Shown: piece after piece, positions 1 to 10,220 of the stretch | Numbering within the stretch: position 1 is the first letter of the stretch | How the letters are laid out: each line of letters starts with the position of its first letter | NCBI RefSeq assembly: GCF_964656455.1 | Contig: NC_135718.1 | Span: forward strand, 147,108,262-147,172,261 | DNA: 64,000 nucleotides | Direction of reading: 5' to 3' | From: Halichoerus grypus | Taxonomy: Eukaryota; Chordata; Mammalia; Carnivora; Phocidae | Translations under genes and position numbers: made by a program | Notes under the pieces: generated by a model | The model's input: only the letters and a program-made list of their open reading frames with translations | Told to the model about the DNA's origin: nothing | Databases searched by the model: none

Positions 1-869
1 GCCTGGGCAGTCCTTCCTTTAAACCTGGCATTGTTCTGACACTTTGATGGAGAAGTGTCTAGTTTTGGCTTCTGCTTTTTTGAAAAGAATGTGGAGAAAT
101 GGGAGTGATGAAAAGTGGAGTAGTAAAAATTCAGAGGGGAAAGGGGCTCTTAGAGAAATTTCGAAAGGAATTGGTACTATTTACCCTGATGAAGAGTAGG
201 CAAAAGAGCGAATGGGTCCCTGGTATCACTATAGGAAGGGCCACTTCCAGAAAGCTGCTCGGCAGCCTTTCCTTCATCACTCTCATTTCTGACCTCAATT
301 TACAGAATCGGGGGCTCAGGTTGGACACTGCCTTGAGGACAAGAATAACAAAAATCTGGAACAGTTAACTGAGAGAAACTATTGAATCGATACTTCTGGA
401 AGAGTTGAACAGATAGAAAAGGAGGGACGTGAGGATGGACTCAGAATGTATCTGTCGGGAGCTAGGGGCCAAGACCCATTGCCTTTTCAGGATACGTAGT
501 GGTGAAGCTGGAATGGACATTTGCTATTCTCGGATGTAACACATTCGTTTCCTGAAAGAAGACACAAAGGTCCTGAGAGCCTAGGGACTTGACTAAGCTT
601 ACTGAGCAAGCTAATGACAGAGCTGATATAGGACCGGGACCCTCTGACTTCAAGCTACCAAATAACCCTCAGGGGTCTTGGGGAAGTCTATTTCCATGAT
701 TTCTGGTCATTTACTAGAGTTTGGATAGTTAGATAATGGATATTTTTGAGGGAATTCAGGGGGCTGCATTTGACATCCCTCTTGAGCCCCGTGTGGTCTT
801 TATTAGTACAACCAGCCCAGAACCTCGAGGCGCTACAGAGGGCTGAGGGGTGGGCTTAGAAATCTGTCA

Positions 870-1050
870 GCCCAGGTCTGCATGTTGGCTCCATCTTTTC
901 TTAGTGCTGGGACCTCTGGCAGGTTACATAACTACTCTGTGGCTCATAGTACTTGAGAGGGTTATTGTGGGGATTCAACGAAGTGCAATCTATGTAAAGT
1001 GTTGAGCATAATTCCTGACACAGAGAAAAAAACACTCCATAAATTTTGGC
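870..1050 (+). repeat. MIR SINE remnant
   Basis: The word order of MIR (GGACCTCTGGCAGGTTACAT, then GGTTATTGTGGGGATT, then GTAAAGTGTTGAGCAT) is clear. Edges are approximate. Confidence 0.7.
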
Positions 1051-1124
1051 TATTATAGTGCATGTACAATAAATGTATGTTGGGCTAATGGATAAAATTC
1101 TGTTAGAAGGCAGGAGTTTGTACG

Positions 1125-1127
1125 ATT

Positions 1128-1162
<35 letters not shown>

Positions 1163-1322
1163 TTTGAAGGCTTTATTTACTTATTAGAGAATGAGTAGGG
1201 GAGAGGGAGAAGCAGACTCCCTGCTGAGCAGGGAGCCCGACACAAGGCTCGATCCCAGGACCCCAAGATCATGACCTGAGCCGAAGGCAGACGCTTAACC
1301 GACTGAGCCACCCACGGGCCCC
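1125..1322 (-). mobile_element. Carnivore SINE (SINEC type), antisense
   Basis: It reads from a TTTA-rich tail through the purine-rich middle to the tRNA-like head (ACCGACTGAGCCACCCACGG) on the + strand, so the element is on the - strand. Imperfect target repeats AGTTTGTAC and AGTTTGGTAC flank it. The tail has grown into a (TTTA)n microsatellite at 1126-1165. Confidence 0.93.
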
Positions 1323-1984
1323 AAGTTTGGTACTGTTTTAGGTCACCCAGTGTCCCCTGGCTATATCCCAAATGTGTGTAGTATGGTAGCTCAGAATGTC
1401 TGCCACATAGAAGATTTCCCCCAGCAACAGATACATGATTCGTCTAATATGACAGTAAGATTTATGGCACAAAGAGAAGAGAGGAATAGCAAAGGATCAC
1501 TCGATTAAATGGCAAGATTGGAATTAGAATCTACTTTCCGGAAGCCAAGGTTATTTTCTTTGAAGCTTGAAGGTTATTCTCCTTCCATGTTACAAATCTG
1601 TAGAAGAAATCAATTGAGGACCATAAAGGAAACTTAACTTAGTTTGCTTCTCCCCATCTTTTAAAATCAAGACAAATGGAAGCCTATTAACCTACATTAA
1701 GACAATTAATACAAGAAGCACTCAACTTTAACCAGTCAATCCAGCTGATAATAAAAATACATATGGTCATGTTTGTATGCCATCAGTGGGTGAAGACTAA
1801 CAGAGTGGTCCAGAAGGAAGGATGAGGGAGGAAGAAAAACAAGGAGAGGGAGGAAGAGGTCCAAAGTGGAGATGGAGAGAGGACCAGACAGAAGTTCAGG
1901 AGCACAAACAGAGACAAAGGGAAGGGAAAACTACCTTTTTGGGATCTTTTTATAATTATTTCATTTAATCTTCCCCAAACAACC

Positions 1985-2095
1985 TCACTCAAGTATGGTA
2001 ATCCCCACTTTACATTAGGGAAACTGAGGCTGAGTGGGCTGAGTCATATGTTCAATGTCCTTTAGCTAGGAAGTGGTAGAGCCCATTTTGAAAAA
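1985..2095 (-). repeat. MIR SINE remnant, antisense
   Basis: GGGAAACTGAGGCTGAGTGG followed by a TAGCTAGGAAGTGGTAGAGC-like stretch is the reversed MIR core. Edges are approximate. Confidence 0.65.
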
Positions 2096-3378
2096 GACTT
2101 CTTGGACTCCAAAGTACATGACTTTTGCTCTCCTCTTTCCTAATTTGTCTTTATTCTCTCTCCCTTCTGTTTCTTCTTTTTGTCACTGCCCTGCTTTATT
2201 CTCTTTATTCCATGTTTCCCTCTACTCCTTCCTTCTGACCCTCTCGCCCTCCGTCCCAACCACTGAATATCATTCTCATCTTGAGGTGTCTTCGGGTGTC
2301 TCTCCTGGAGACTTTGGATGTGAGTTGTGTTTTTCCAGTCATACCCTTCTCTGACCTACCTTGACAGGTCACTGACATCACTTGTGTGACAAACTGGATG
2401 CCCAGCATGTGGTTCCAGTTCATCCTGCAGCCTTTGTGCCTCATTATCCCTTCAAGATCCAGATTAGTCACCTGCTTAGAGGATAATTTTTTTGATTCTT
2501 GGGATTTAAAAAAAAAAGTATACCAATATTGAATTTTGCCCCATAATGCTGGGAATAGGAAGATGGAAACCACAGCTTTCTGGATTATGGAAACTAACCC
2601 AACAGAGAATGTTTGTCAACAGAGAGGACAGAATTGGGAAGGGGGTCTGCCTGACCTCCTCACGTATAGACCCTTAGGGCTCTGAGGGTTAGAATGAACT
2701 TCGGTGAAAACCCTAAGGGTGGAGGGGCAGAGATCATTCCAGCCCACACCTCTGCCTGTGTACCCTTCCCCACCCCCAAAATCAGCTGCTGACTCTGAGA
2801 TGTCATCTAGGTGACATTCCTCCACCTCTTCACTTACTAAATACCTTCATGGCTCCCTGAAGATCTTCCCTGACAAGTTGGATCAGGTGATGTTGTGTTC
2901 AGGCTGGAGCATTAGGGGCAGACCTAATGGGACGTGAATGCCAAGCATGATGCATAGGATCTGACAGAGGGAATTTTCGAAGTAATGCGATTGCCACTTA
3001 ACCATTGCATGCCCACAGTTCATTAGAGGGAGCAGCTAGAGGTAAAACACAGGAGACTCTCCTTGAAAGACCAAGGAAGAAGTGGCTCCTTAAAAGAGAG
3101 GGCAGGATCAGAGGTTCTTAAAATTTGAAATGCAAACTCCTTAGACTCCTCCATAATGAACCAGGAAGGATACGGACTAAAGAGCCCACAGGTGTACACG
3201 TGCATAAGCAAATCACTTTGCTTGCTGTGTTTCATCTGTCAACATTACGACATCTCTGATCGGGGACCATGAGGATGCCCATTTTACAGATGAGGCAGTG
3301 GAAGCTCCGGTAGGTAACCCGCTTTGCCACAGTTGTCCTGGGCATGTGGTGACATCTGCATGTCTTCCTGTGTACCAG

Positions 3379-3539
3379 CTGTGCAAGAAGAAAGGCAGAG
3401 GAGCCGGGAGCGGGCCGAGAGTGAGGCAGAATGTGCTGGTAGTGGCCATGACGATATGCCTGTGGAGAGGATTCTAGAAGCTGAACTTGCTGTCGAACCA
3501 AAGACAGAATCCTACGGTGATATGAACCTGGAGAACTCG
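3379..3539 (+). CDS. RXRG: RXRG coding exon: hinge end and start of ligand-binding domain (about exon 5)
   Basis: The exon opens with CT, completing an alanine codon split by the intron (residue 208), then reads [18 protein letters not shown] and continues to MNLENS at residue 261. It covers the C-terminal end of the hinge and helix 1 of the ligand-binding domain ([16 protein letters not shown]). The acceptor is ...ACCAG and the donor is TCG|GTATGT. It ends on a whole codon, so the next exon is in phase 0. The intron that follows is very short (128 bp). The reading frame stays open far into both introns, so frame alone would overextend it; the limits were set by splice sites and by protein continuity. 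Confidence 0.96.
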
Positions 3540-3667
3540 GTATGTGGTCTGAGACCTCCATCCACCTCCCACTCCTTGGCGGGGCTGGAGATGGGAAAGG
3601 GGTGTGCTAGAGTCCTGGAGCCTGCCCCTCACAGCGCTTTGTTTTTTGTTTTTTTGTTTTTTTTAAG

Positions 3668-3797
3668 ACAAATGACCCTGTCACCAACATATGCCATGCT
3701 GCTGATAAGCAGCTTTTCACTCTTGTTGAATGGGCGAAGCGCATCCCCCACTTCTCTGACCTCACCTTGGAGGACCAGGTCATTCTGCTCCGGGCAG
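3668..3797 (+). CDS. RXRG: RXRG coding exon: ligand-binding domain, helices 2-4 region (about exon 6)
   Basis: The exon reads [20 protein letters not shown] and then [23 protein letters not shown], residues 262-304, plus one base of a split glycine. The stretch [13 protein letters not shown] is the nuclear-receptor signature around helices 3-4 that forms part of the coactivator groove. The acceptor is unusual but legal: a long T-rich tract ends in AAG rather than CAG. The donor is CAG|GTAAAG. The upstream intron, 3540-3667, is near the lower size range for mammalian introns. Confidence 0.97.
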
Positions 3798-4868
3798 GTA
3801 AAGGACATCGGGGTTTGTTTTTTTCTTGGGACAATCACTTGGGCTGCCATTTTGAAATTACCCTTGGGATCCTAAGTCAAGTCAGCTGATGAAGCTGTGA
3901 CCCGTCTGAGCTGTGTGCCATGGTGATGACAGGATAACCCTAGTCAGAGTTGTTCTTTTTCTGTTAATTATAGGCTCTTACATTTGGGTGGCTTCTCCTC
4001 CACAACTTTTATTCCCAAGTGAAACATTGTTAGTGGAGGGTGAGGCTCTTCTTCCATGCAAATTTTACCGTGGTTTTATAATTTGCGTTTAATTTTCAAA
4101 GACAGTTAAGTCAATTTTATCGAGGGCAGTCTAAAGCAGTGCCTCCTTGTTATCATACTCTCGGGAAATAGAGGAATTCCCATTTCACAGATGAGGTAAG
4201 AGAAGCCAGAGGTTGTCTGCTCAAGGTCATTTATCCAGGGTCCCTTCCTACGCTAAGGTTCTGTGTGCTGTATGCTGTCTTGGCTTCCATTTCCGGGACA
4301 TTGTGCAGGGGACACATGCCACCCCTCCTCTTGGTGACCAGGCCAGCAGGGAGATTTCGTGAAGACTGGCTGAGTGTTGGGAGCCAGACGCTCATTTCAT
4401 CCCTGTGAGACAATGAGCAGGCTCTGAGTGTTGACCGGAAGCTCCGTGCTGTGCTGAGCGCTGCCAGGCAACACCAAAGAAGTAAAACTGGGTTGTCAGG
4501 TCCTGGGGGCAGAGGCTGCGAGGTGTACTCCCTCGCTTTATCCACCAGGGCAGCTAACACGTTGACTGTTACCTGTTCAATGTTCAGTTCATAGGTGTTG
4601 ACTGGAGGAAAAAGTCCTTATCCACAAGCTGCCATTCTGAGCTGTACTGGGGAGACGGTGGGGGATGTGCAGGGCCATGAGTCAGGGGCCCCCAGTCTTA
4701 CCCTGTTTCTTCACTAATTAGCTGTGTTGTCTGGAGCTGGTTTTTAACCTCCCTGCATTTCTGATTCTGCTTTTGTTCCATGCGGGTCACAATACATGCC
4801 CTGGATGATCATCAGTGAAGCAAGAATGTGGTCAGTTTTCCCTCAAGGCCTCCTTCTTCTCCCTGCAG
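3798..4868 (+). other. RXRG: RXRG intron between the exons at 3668 and 4869
   Basis: A reversed MIR piece lies near 4145-4250 and a weak forward MIR-like stretch near 4690-4770. No SINEC copy and no extra exon are seen. The intron ends with a good pyrimidine tract and CTGCAG. Confidence 0.8.
4145..4250 (-). repeat. MIR SINE remnant, antisense
   Basis: CCCATTTCACAGATGAGGTA and the following AGAGGTTGTCTGCTCAAGGT match the reversed MIR core. A similar short piece, with CCCATTTTACAGATGAGGCA, is at about 3265-3340 directly before the hinge exon. Confidence 0.6.
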
Positions 4869-5001
4869 GGTGGAATGAGCTGCTGATTGCCTCCTTCTCC
4901 CACCGCTCCGTCTCTGTGCAGGATGGCATTCTCCTGGCCACGGGCTTACACGTCCACCGGAGCAGTGCCCACAGTGCTGGGGTGGGCTCCATCTTTGACA
5001 G
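4869..5001 (+). CDS. RXRG: RXRG coding exon: ligand-binding domain, helix 5 to beta-turn (about exon 7)
   Basis: GG completes the split glycine 305, followed by [19 protein letters not shown] and [20 protein letters not shown] to the split arginine 349. The arginine of SHRS (position 317 by this count) is the residue that pairs with the retinoid carboxylate in RXRs (RXRA Arg316, recalled). Trp306 lines the same pocket. The donor, CAG|GTGGCTCTC, is poor at positions +3 to +6, and a TG microsatellite begins 19 bp into the intron. The frame runs on through the intron without a stop until 5320, so retention would add a long Val-Cys repeat tail. Confidence 0.97.
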
Positions 5002-5019
5002 GTGGCTCTCTTCTGCTTC

Positions 5020-5056
<37 letters not shown>

Positions 5057-5061
5057 TGTGT
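5020..5061 (+). repeat. (TG)n microsatellite beside a weak RXRG donor
   Basis: A nearly pure TG run with one A interruption near its 3' end starts 19 bp after the exon at 4869-5001. In pre-mRNA this is a UG repeat of the kind bound by CELF- and TDP-43-type proteins (general knowledge), so it may matter for splicing. Confidence 0.95.
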
Positions 5062-6220
5062 GGGCCTGGGGGTAGTGCTGGGATGCAGGACAGACCACCC
5101 TAACAGCTGCATGGGGCAAGAAGCAGAGACCATGAAATACACGCGAACAGACCCCTGGGGAATGACAGGTGGATTACAAGAACATTTGGAACGACTTGAT
5201 GGAGCCTGTCAGGGACCAGCAGAGTTGCTGGGCAGAAGGGAGAACCTGTTATCTCCAGAGGTCTCCAAAGGAGGGACTGGATCATGGACATTACCTCGAA
5301 GGTTTGGTGGGGGAGGTTGAACTGCTTATCATAGGGGGCCGGGCTAGGGACAAGCAGCCAGGATCTGACTTGAGGCAGGAGGGATGAGCTGAGGTTTTTG
5401 CTGGACTCTGTAGCAGGATCTCTGGGGAAGGTCTGCAGCAGGAGCAGACCTACCTCAGTCAGGCGGCCGCAGCCTCGCTCTGGGATTCTCTGTCTTAAGT
5501 GGCATGAAAGGAAAATGAAGGCATGTGATTTAAAGAGATGAATGAAACGAGGAGGGGTGAGTGACTTGGGACAAAGGATGGAGAGCTGGTAAAGAGGAGG
5601 CTAGGGTTGAAAATAGCCTCTCTGTCTGGAGCCAGGGCCCCATGGCCCCTTTCCATTTCCACGAAAAATGATCTTCCAGGCCATGTGCATGTCCACGCAA
5701 GGTGTCTCTGCTCCCTCCCTGCCCTTTCCTGCTGCACGGTCCACGCAGAGACCAATGTGGTTTTTGGCTGACTCAGCCCTCTTTGTGACCCCTGGAGATT
5801 TCTACCCTGTCTCTGGATGCTGCCCTCTGCCCTCTTCCTCCAGACATGCCACACCCTCGCCCTGCTTTGCCTGTTGCATTTCTAAATCCTCTAGGCTGCC
5901 TTCCCAGCCCTCCCAGCAGAGTGTCCAGCCCCCCCCCCCGCCCCCCTGCTGCTTCCCCCTGGGTGTTCCCTTGGACTTGGCTCCTGGCATTTGTTGGCTT
6001 TATGTTGCTACCTATTGTTTCCATGTCTGTTTCTTCAATTAAACGGTGAGCTCCTTGAGATCAGGGACGGCATCCTATTCATCTCTGTGCCCCTAGTACC
6101 TGACGCATCATCTGGAAAATGGGGTGGGTGCATAAGAAGTCTTGGTTGCATTCATTGTATCAGCCCTTGGCCTGGGACTCATGGTTTTCTCATTGCCTCT
6201 CATTGTTTTCCTGTGAACAG
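5062..6220 (+). other. RXRG: RXRG intron, remainder before the exon at 6221
   Basis: An L2 3' end in sense orientation occupies about 5830-6115. A C-rich homopolymer block (two C runs broken by one G) is at about 5930-5946. The rest is unique-looking with no exon signals I trust. It ends in GAACAG. Confidence 0.75.
5830..6115 (+). repeat. L2 LINE 3' end remnant
   Basis: The order of words, TGAGCTCCTTGAGATCAGGG followed by a CATCTCTGTGCCCCTAGTACCT-like stretch, matches the L2 3' end by eye. Edges are approximate. Confidence 0.55.
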
Positions 6221-6312
6221 AGTCCTGACTGAGCTGGTCTCCAAAATGAAAGACATGCAGATGGACAAGTCAGAGCTGGGGTGCCTGCGAGCCATCGTGC
6301 TGTTTAACCCAG
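6221..6312 (+). CDS. RXRG: RXRG coding exon: ligand-binding domain, helices 7-8 (about exon 8)
   Basis: One base completes Arg349, then [20 protein letters not shown] and [10 protein letters not shown], residues 350-379, with one base of split Asp380. This covers helices 7 and 8; the [13 protein letters not shown] segment is highly conserved in all RXRs. The donor is CAG|GTGATG, weaker than consensus at +5. The exon is short (92 bp) but unambiguous at the protein level. Confidence 0.97.
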
Positions 6313-7612
6313 GTGATGTGCAGTGGTTAGCCCTCCTCTGTGCTTGGCCTCCAAGCTCTGACATCCTCTGGTCCTCTAGCTCAGCCGAGACGAGGCAGGG
6401 CCGAGGAACCTGTCCTTGGCGAAGGCGGGAAGCTGATTCTTCATGGTTTCTACTCCTAGTGCCATCTTGAAAGCATCTCGAATGGGCGTGGAGTGTGCAT
6501 ATTTGGGGGCAGGTGGGGGAGACGAGAGAGGATAGCGGCCTCTAGGGTCATGGTGAAGGAGGTGGTAAAAAGTGGTCAGATTCTACATATAGTTTTAGGC
6601 AAAGCCAATGGGATTTGCTGATAGATTAGAGATAGTGTGTGAAAAGCAGTGTTAAATGCAATTCTCAGCACGTTCTGTTTCATTTTCTTGAGTAATTGGA
6701 AAGACGGAGTTTTATTTGCTGAGATGGGGGTCCTAAGGGTGAGTGGGTAGGACTTAGGACTTTGTCTTGTGCATTCAAATCTCAGGTGGATAGTAGACAT
6801 CCAAGAGTAGCCGGCCAGGAAAGTCTTGTTTATGAGTCTGGGGTTCAGAGGAGAAGTCAGGACCGGAGATGTGCGTTTGAGGGCTGTCAGCCTCTGCCGG
6901 CACGTGGGGCTCTGAGACAGGTGTCAGTGCACGTGGGGGTCAGTAAAGGCTGGGCAGAGAAGGGGGCTGGGGGCTGGGCACTGGGGTGAGCCCTCGTGTC
7001 GGGGCTGGGGAGAAAAGGAAGAGCCAACAGGGGAGCCTGAGACAGGACAGAGAGAGGCAGGGAGAGAAGCAGAAGAGGGTGTCCTGGAGGCCCAGGGAAG
7101 AAATGTTTTTCGAGAAGGAGGAAGTGATCAGCTTTGTCCAAAGCTGCTGTGGGTCAAGAAAGATGACCGTTCAGAATTCCATGGTAATTCAGGCCCATGC
7201 TTCATCTCATGAGTTAGGTTGTTAGTGAGTTGAGGCAGCATGTGAGTGGAGTTGGTTTTTGTACCCCATCTCATCATCCTGTCCGTGCTTAGCACATAGT
7301 AGGCACTCAGTAAATGTGTGACTGTAATATTTCTAGAATGATCGGATAAAATGAAACTCTCCTCCTGGGTCAGCAGTGGGTGCCTTTGGCTATTTACAGG
7401 GTTTTATACCTTTGTTCCAAGAATCTGTTGGGTAGACTGGGCACAGAGAGGGGAGCTGGGGGCACAAAGGACCCCCAGCTTTGTTTTTTCACTGTTGTTC
7501 CCTGTCTGTAGTAACTCTTGGGGCAGAGGCCTGAGTGGATGGGGACAGTCCCCTGTGCAAGGGGGTCCACCTGACCTGTGTCACCCGGGGCTAAATCAGT
7601 CATCTTTTCCAG
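6313..7612 (+). other. RXRG: RXRG intron between the exons at 6221 and 7613
   Basis: It is G-rich on the sense strand between about 6830 and 7100 and contains a clean G-quadruplex motif (6962-6986). A MIR tail-like piece is near 7270-7325. No SINEC copy is present. It ends in TTTTCCAG. Confidence 0.75.
6962..6986 (+). other. G-quadruplex-forming motif in an RXRG intron
   Basis: Four G tracts (5, 5, 3 and 4 Gs) are separated by loops of 2, 2 and 4 bases on the sense strand. It fits the canonical G4 pattern, so it could fold in DNA and in the pre-mRNA. Folding is inferred, not shown. Confidence 0.8.
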
Positions 7613-7718
7613 ATGCCAAGGGGCTGTCCAACCCCTCGGAGGTGGAGACTCTGCGAGAGAAGGTTTATGCTACCCTCGAGGCCTACACAAAGCAGAAGTA
7701 TCCGGAACAACCTGGCAG
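7613..7718 (+). CDS. RXRG: RXRG coding exon: ligand-binding domain, helix 9 to start of helix 10 (about exon 9)
   Basis: AT completes Asp380, then [20 protein letters not shown] and [14 protein letters not shown], residues 381-414, with two bases of split Arg415. Helix 9 is the [20 protein letters not shown] segment. [10 protein letters not shown] supports gamma over alpha, which has CKHKYPEQPG (recalled). The donor is CAG|GTGAGG, near consensus. The next intron is the longest of those fully contained in the window (4.8 kb). Confidence 0.97.
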
Positions 7719-7948
7719 GTGAGGGGGGGCTGGAAGAATCTTATGGCAGCAGTGGTGCGTCCTACTCGCCCTGAATACGTGGCGACATGCAGCAGGCATG
7801 GTCTAGGTCTTTCACGTGTTATTTAATCTTTATAACAAGCTGAAAGCTGCTAAAACATTGGCTTCATGAAACCAGAGGTCTTATCTTGTGCGCCGTTCCC
7901 CACTCCAGAATCAGAGCCTAAGACGTGCCTGACACGTAGTGTACAGCT

Positions 7949-8145
7949 TTATTTATTTATTTTAAAGATTTTATTTATCTATTTGAGAGAGAGAGAGATA
8001 GCAAGAGAGAGCACGAGCAGGGAGGAGAGGGAGAAGCAGCTCCCCGCCGAGCAGGGAGCCAGACGCGGGACTCGATCCCAGGACCCTGCGATCACGACCT
8101 GAGCCGAAGGCAGACGCTTAACCGACTGAGCCACCCAGGCGCCCC
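7949..8145 (-). mobile_element. Carnivore SINE (SINEC type), antisense
   Basis: A full-length copy: AATAAA-type tail (reversed), GAGA-rich middle, and head ending GAGCCACCCAGGCGCCCC. Near-identical target repeats (TGTACAGCTTT before, TGTAAACAGCTTT after) frame it. It sits in the last RXRG intron. Confidence 0.95.
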
Positions 8146-8194
8146 TGTAAACAGCTTTCAGTGTAGAATGAACAAGCAAATGAACAAGTGAATG

Positions 8195-8315
8195 TGGGCC
8201 TCATTATCTCCAGTTTCTAACAAGGCACCGAGGCTCCAAAGGGATAAGGCAGTTGCCCGAGATCACGGAGCTGGTGTGCAGTGGGGCTGGGATGTGAACT
8301 CAGGTCTGTCTGATT
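8195..8315 (-). repeat. MIR SINE remnant, antisense
   Basis: It shows the reversed MIR core order: CATTATCTCCAGTTTCTAAC, then CAAAGGGATAAGGCAGTTGC, then GGGATGTGAACTCAGGTCTG. It follows the SINE at 7949 closely. Confidence 0.65.
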
Positions 8316-8929
8316 TCAAAGAGCTTGTGCTTTCCAGGCCTTGCTTTCTGCTCTGCCCCATGGAAGCCCTGTGCTAGAAGCTAAAAGCTCCAGGGCAGCC
8401 GGGACACGTGACCCCTGTCCCCCAGGGCCATCTGTGTGGCATCTGGCAAGGTGCTAGCTCTGGCTCTGGGCTCCTTGTATAAAGAGGAGGACATTGGTCA
8501 GAAGATCTCCAAGGCCATCTACCCGTTTAGGTGTTCTGAGTCGTTAAAAAAAAAAATACTTTTCTCAAATGTTTCCCCCAAAGCACAGCGAAACAAAAGT
8601 GTTCCTCCTCGGCTAACTCCAGTTAAATAGAGAGAATGCGCTCCTCAGATCTCACAGAAATCCGAAAATGAAACTGACAAAACTGCCTTAAAGACATTAG
8701 TTTTGCTTTTAGGATTCATATTACATGCTCTGAATTCTCACTCATCGTTTTCATTTCTCTGTGAAGTCTAATTTCCGTTTAAGCTGTTTTTTTCTGGATC
8801 CTAAGCCAGTATGTATCAATTGTCCAGAAGAAGTCAAGCTCCGGTTTTTACTGGAGTTTTTTATTTAACTCCAAGAGGGTGGGTTTCAGGCCTTCAGTAC
8901 GACACATATGCAGGTCTTGAGGGGTCGGG

Positions 8930-9250
8930 AGCCTAAGCTGGGGTAACAGACCTCCCAATTGTCAGTAGTTGAACACGAGAGAAATGTATTTTTGGCTCAC
9001 CTGTCAGTCCTGGGTGGGCAGTCCGTTCGGAGAGCTGGCTCTCTTCTGCACCAAGACTCAGGGGTCCACTCCTTCCTTCTTGGGGCTCCACCGTGTCCCA
9101 GAGCCACATCCTGTTCTGCATCCGGATGATGGAAGGGGAAAGTGTGGGGGAGGAACACAGAGGTGAGGCTATCTGGGCAGACCTGGCCTTGGAAAGGTCC
9201 CCCATCCCTTCACTCACTGCCATTGGCTGAAACTCAGTCACATGGCCCAG
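8930..9250. repeat. Old dispersed repeat, family not assigned
   Basis: Phrases such as GGGTAACAGACCTCCCAATT, GAGAAATGTATTTTTGGCTC and CATTGGCTGAAACTCAGTCA recur in related form at about 26,740-27,070 and 30,850-31,120. This marks a common ancient mammalian repeat. I cannot name the family with confidence. Confidence 0.4.
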
Positions 9251-9598
9251 CGAGTCATGAAGGATTCTGGAGAACGGATGCAGCTGTATGCCAAGGAAGG
9301 AGGGTGGACACCTGGAGGTCTCCCCTATACCTGCAATAGGTGATGTTACAGAGCTCTACCCAACAGACAGGGCTGGCTCCTCAGCGCTGGCCGGTGCGAG
9401 CTACCTGAGGGCCTGGCAGTGGATGATTTCTACTGAATCTTCTAGCTCGAAGGCCGCATTAAGCATGTTTTTTTGAGCACCTGTTGTATGTAGGGCATTA
9501 GGAGTAAGAAGGCTCATACTCATCCTTTTCTTCGAATTGTCTCTAGGTTCTATTATTTATCTCTTAAAAAAAACAAAAAAAACCCTAGGGACACCTGA

Positions 9599-9811
9599 GG
9601 GACGCCTGGGTGGCTCAGTCGGTTTAGTGTTAGCCTTCGACTCAGGTTATGATTTCAGGGTCCTGGGATCGAGTCCTGCCTTGTGCTCCTTGCTCGGTGG
9701 GGAGCCTGCTTCTCCCTCTGCCTGCCGCTTCCCCTGCTTGTGCGCGTGCTCTCTCTCGCTCCCTCTCTCTCTCTCAGACAAATAAATAAATAAATAAAAT
9801 CTTAAAAAAAA
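9599..9811 (+). mobile_element. Carnivore SINE (SINEC type), sense
   Basis: A full copy starting GACGCCTGGGTGGCTCAGTC, with B-box-like GGGATCGAGTCC, a CTCT-rich middle and an AATAAATAAATAAAATCTT tail. AAAAAACCCTA occurs on both sides as the target repeat. A second partial head (GGACACCTGAG) precedes the true head. Confidence 0.95.
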
Positions 9812-9899
9812 ACAACAAAAAACCCTAAACCAATCTTCTTCCTTATTATAAAAGCAGAGCATGCTTTTGTGGGGAATAAGGGAAGTATTTAAGAAATAA

Positions 9900-10220
9900 A
9901 GTAGGTAATAAAATGAATCATAAATTTTGGGGGGTATATTTTTTCCCAGTATCCTTGTGTATCAATGCATCTGTACATAGAAGTGTGTATTTACAGAGAG
10001 AAAAATCATACAGTTTGGTGTATTGTTTTCCTCTCTTAGCCATCTTAGGCACTTTATCAGATACTGAAAAGTACAACATGATCCTTTTCCGTGATTTTGT
10101 AATATTTCACAGGGTGGATGTATCCTTGTGTATTTAGCCCTTGTCCTGTGGAACATTTAGGTTGTCTCTACTGAATATTACTTTCAAAACTTTGGAACTT
10201 GCCTGTTCTCCTAGGAACGG
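9900..10220. repeat. Old LINE-like remnant
   Basis: Stretches such as TTTCACAGGGTGGATGTATC and GGAACATTTAGGTTGTCTCT resemble the 3' part of an ancient L1 or related LINE. Family and edges are uncertain. Confidence 0.4.

Larger units (their letters stand above)
1..3378 (+). other. RXRG: RXRG intron upstream of the hinge exon (3' portion)
   Basis: No coding exon is visible. The stretch holds a MIR piece (about 870-1050), one antisense carnivore SINE (1125-1322), a reversed MIR (about 1985-2095), and another MIR edge just before the exon (about 3265-3340). The rest is unique-looking, moderately AT-rich intron. It ends in a CAG acceptor at 3376-3378. I looked for the second zinc-finger exon of the receptor here and did not find it. 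Confidence 0.8.

Noticed and set aside
1..3378. Search for the RXRG zinc-finger exons
   Set aside because: No sequence encoding the receptor's cysteine-rich DNA-binding domain was found, so they must lie before the window.
3324..5320. Single long frames extending the RXRG exons into the introns
   Set aside because: Splice sites and protein continuity define the exons; the extra residues (for example the Val-Cys run after 5001) are intron and microsatellite translation.
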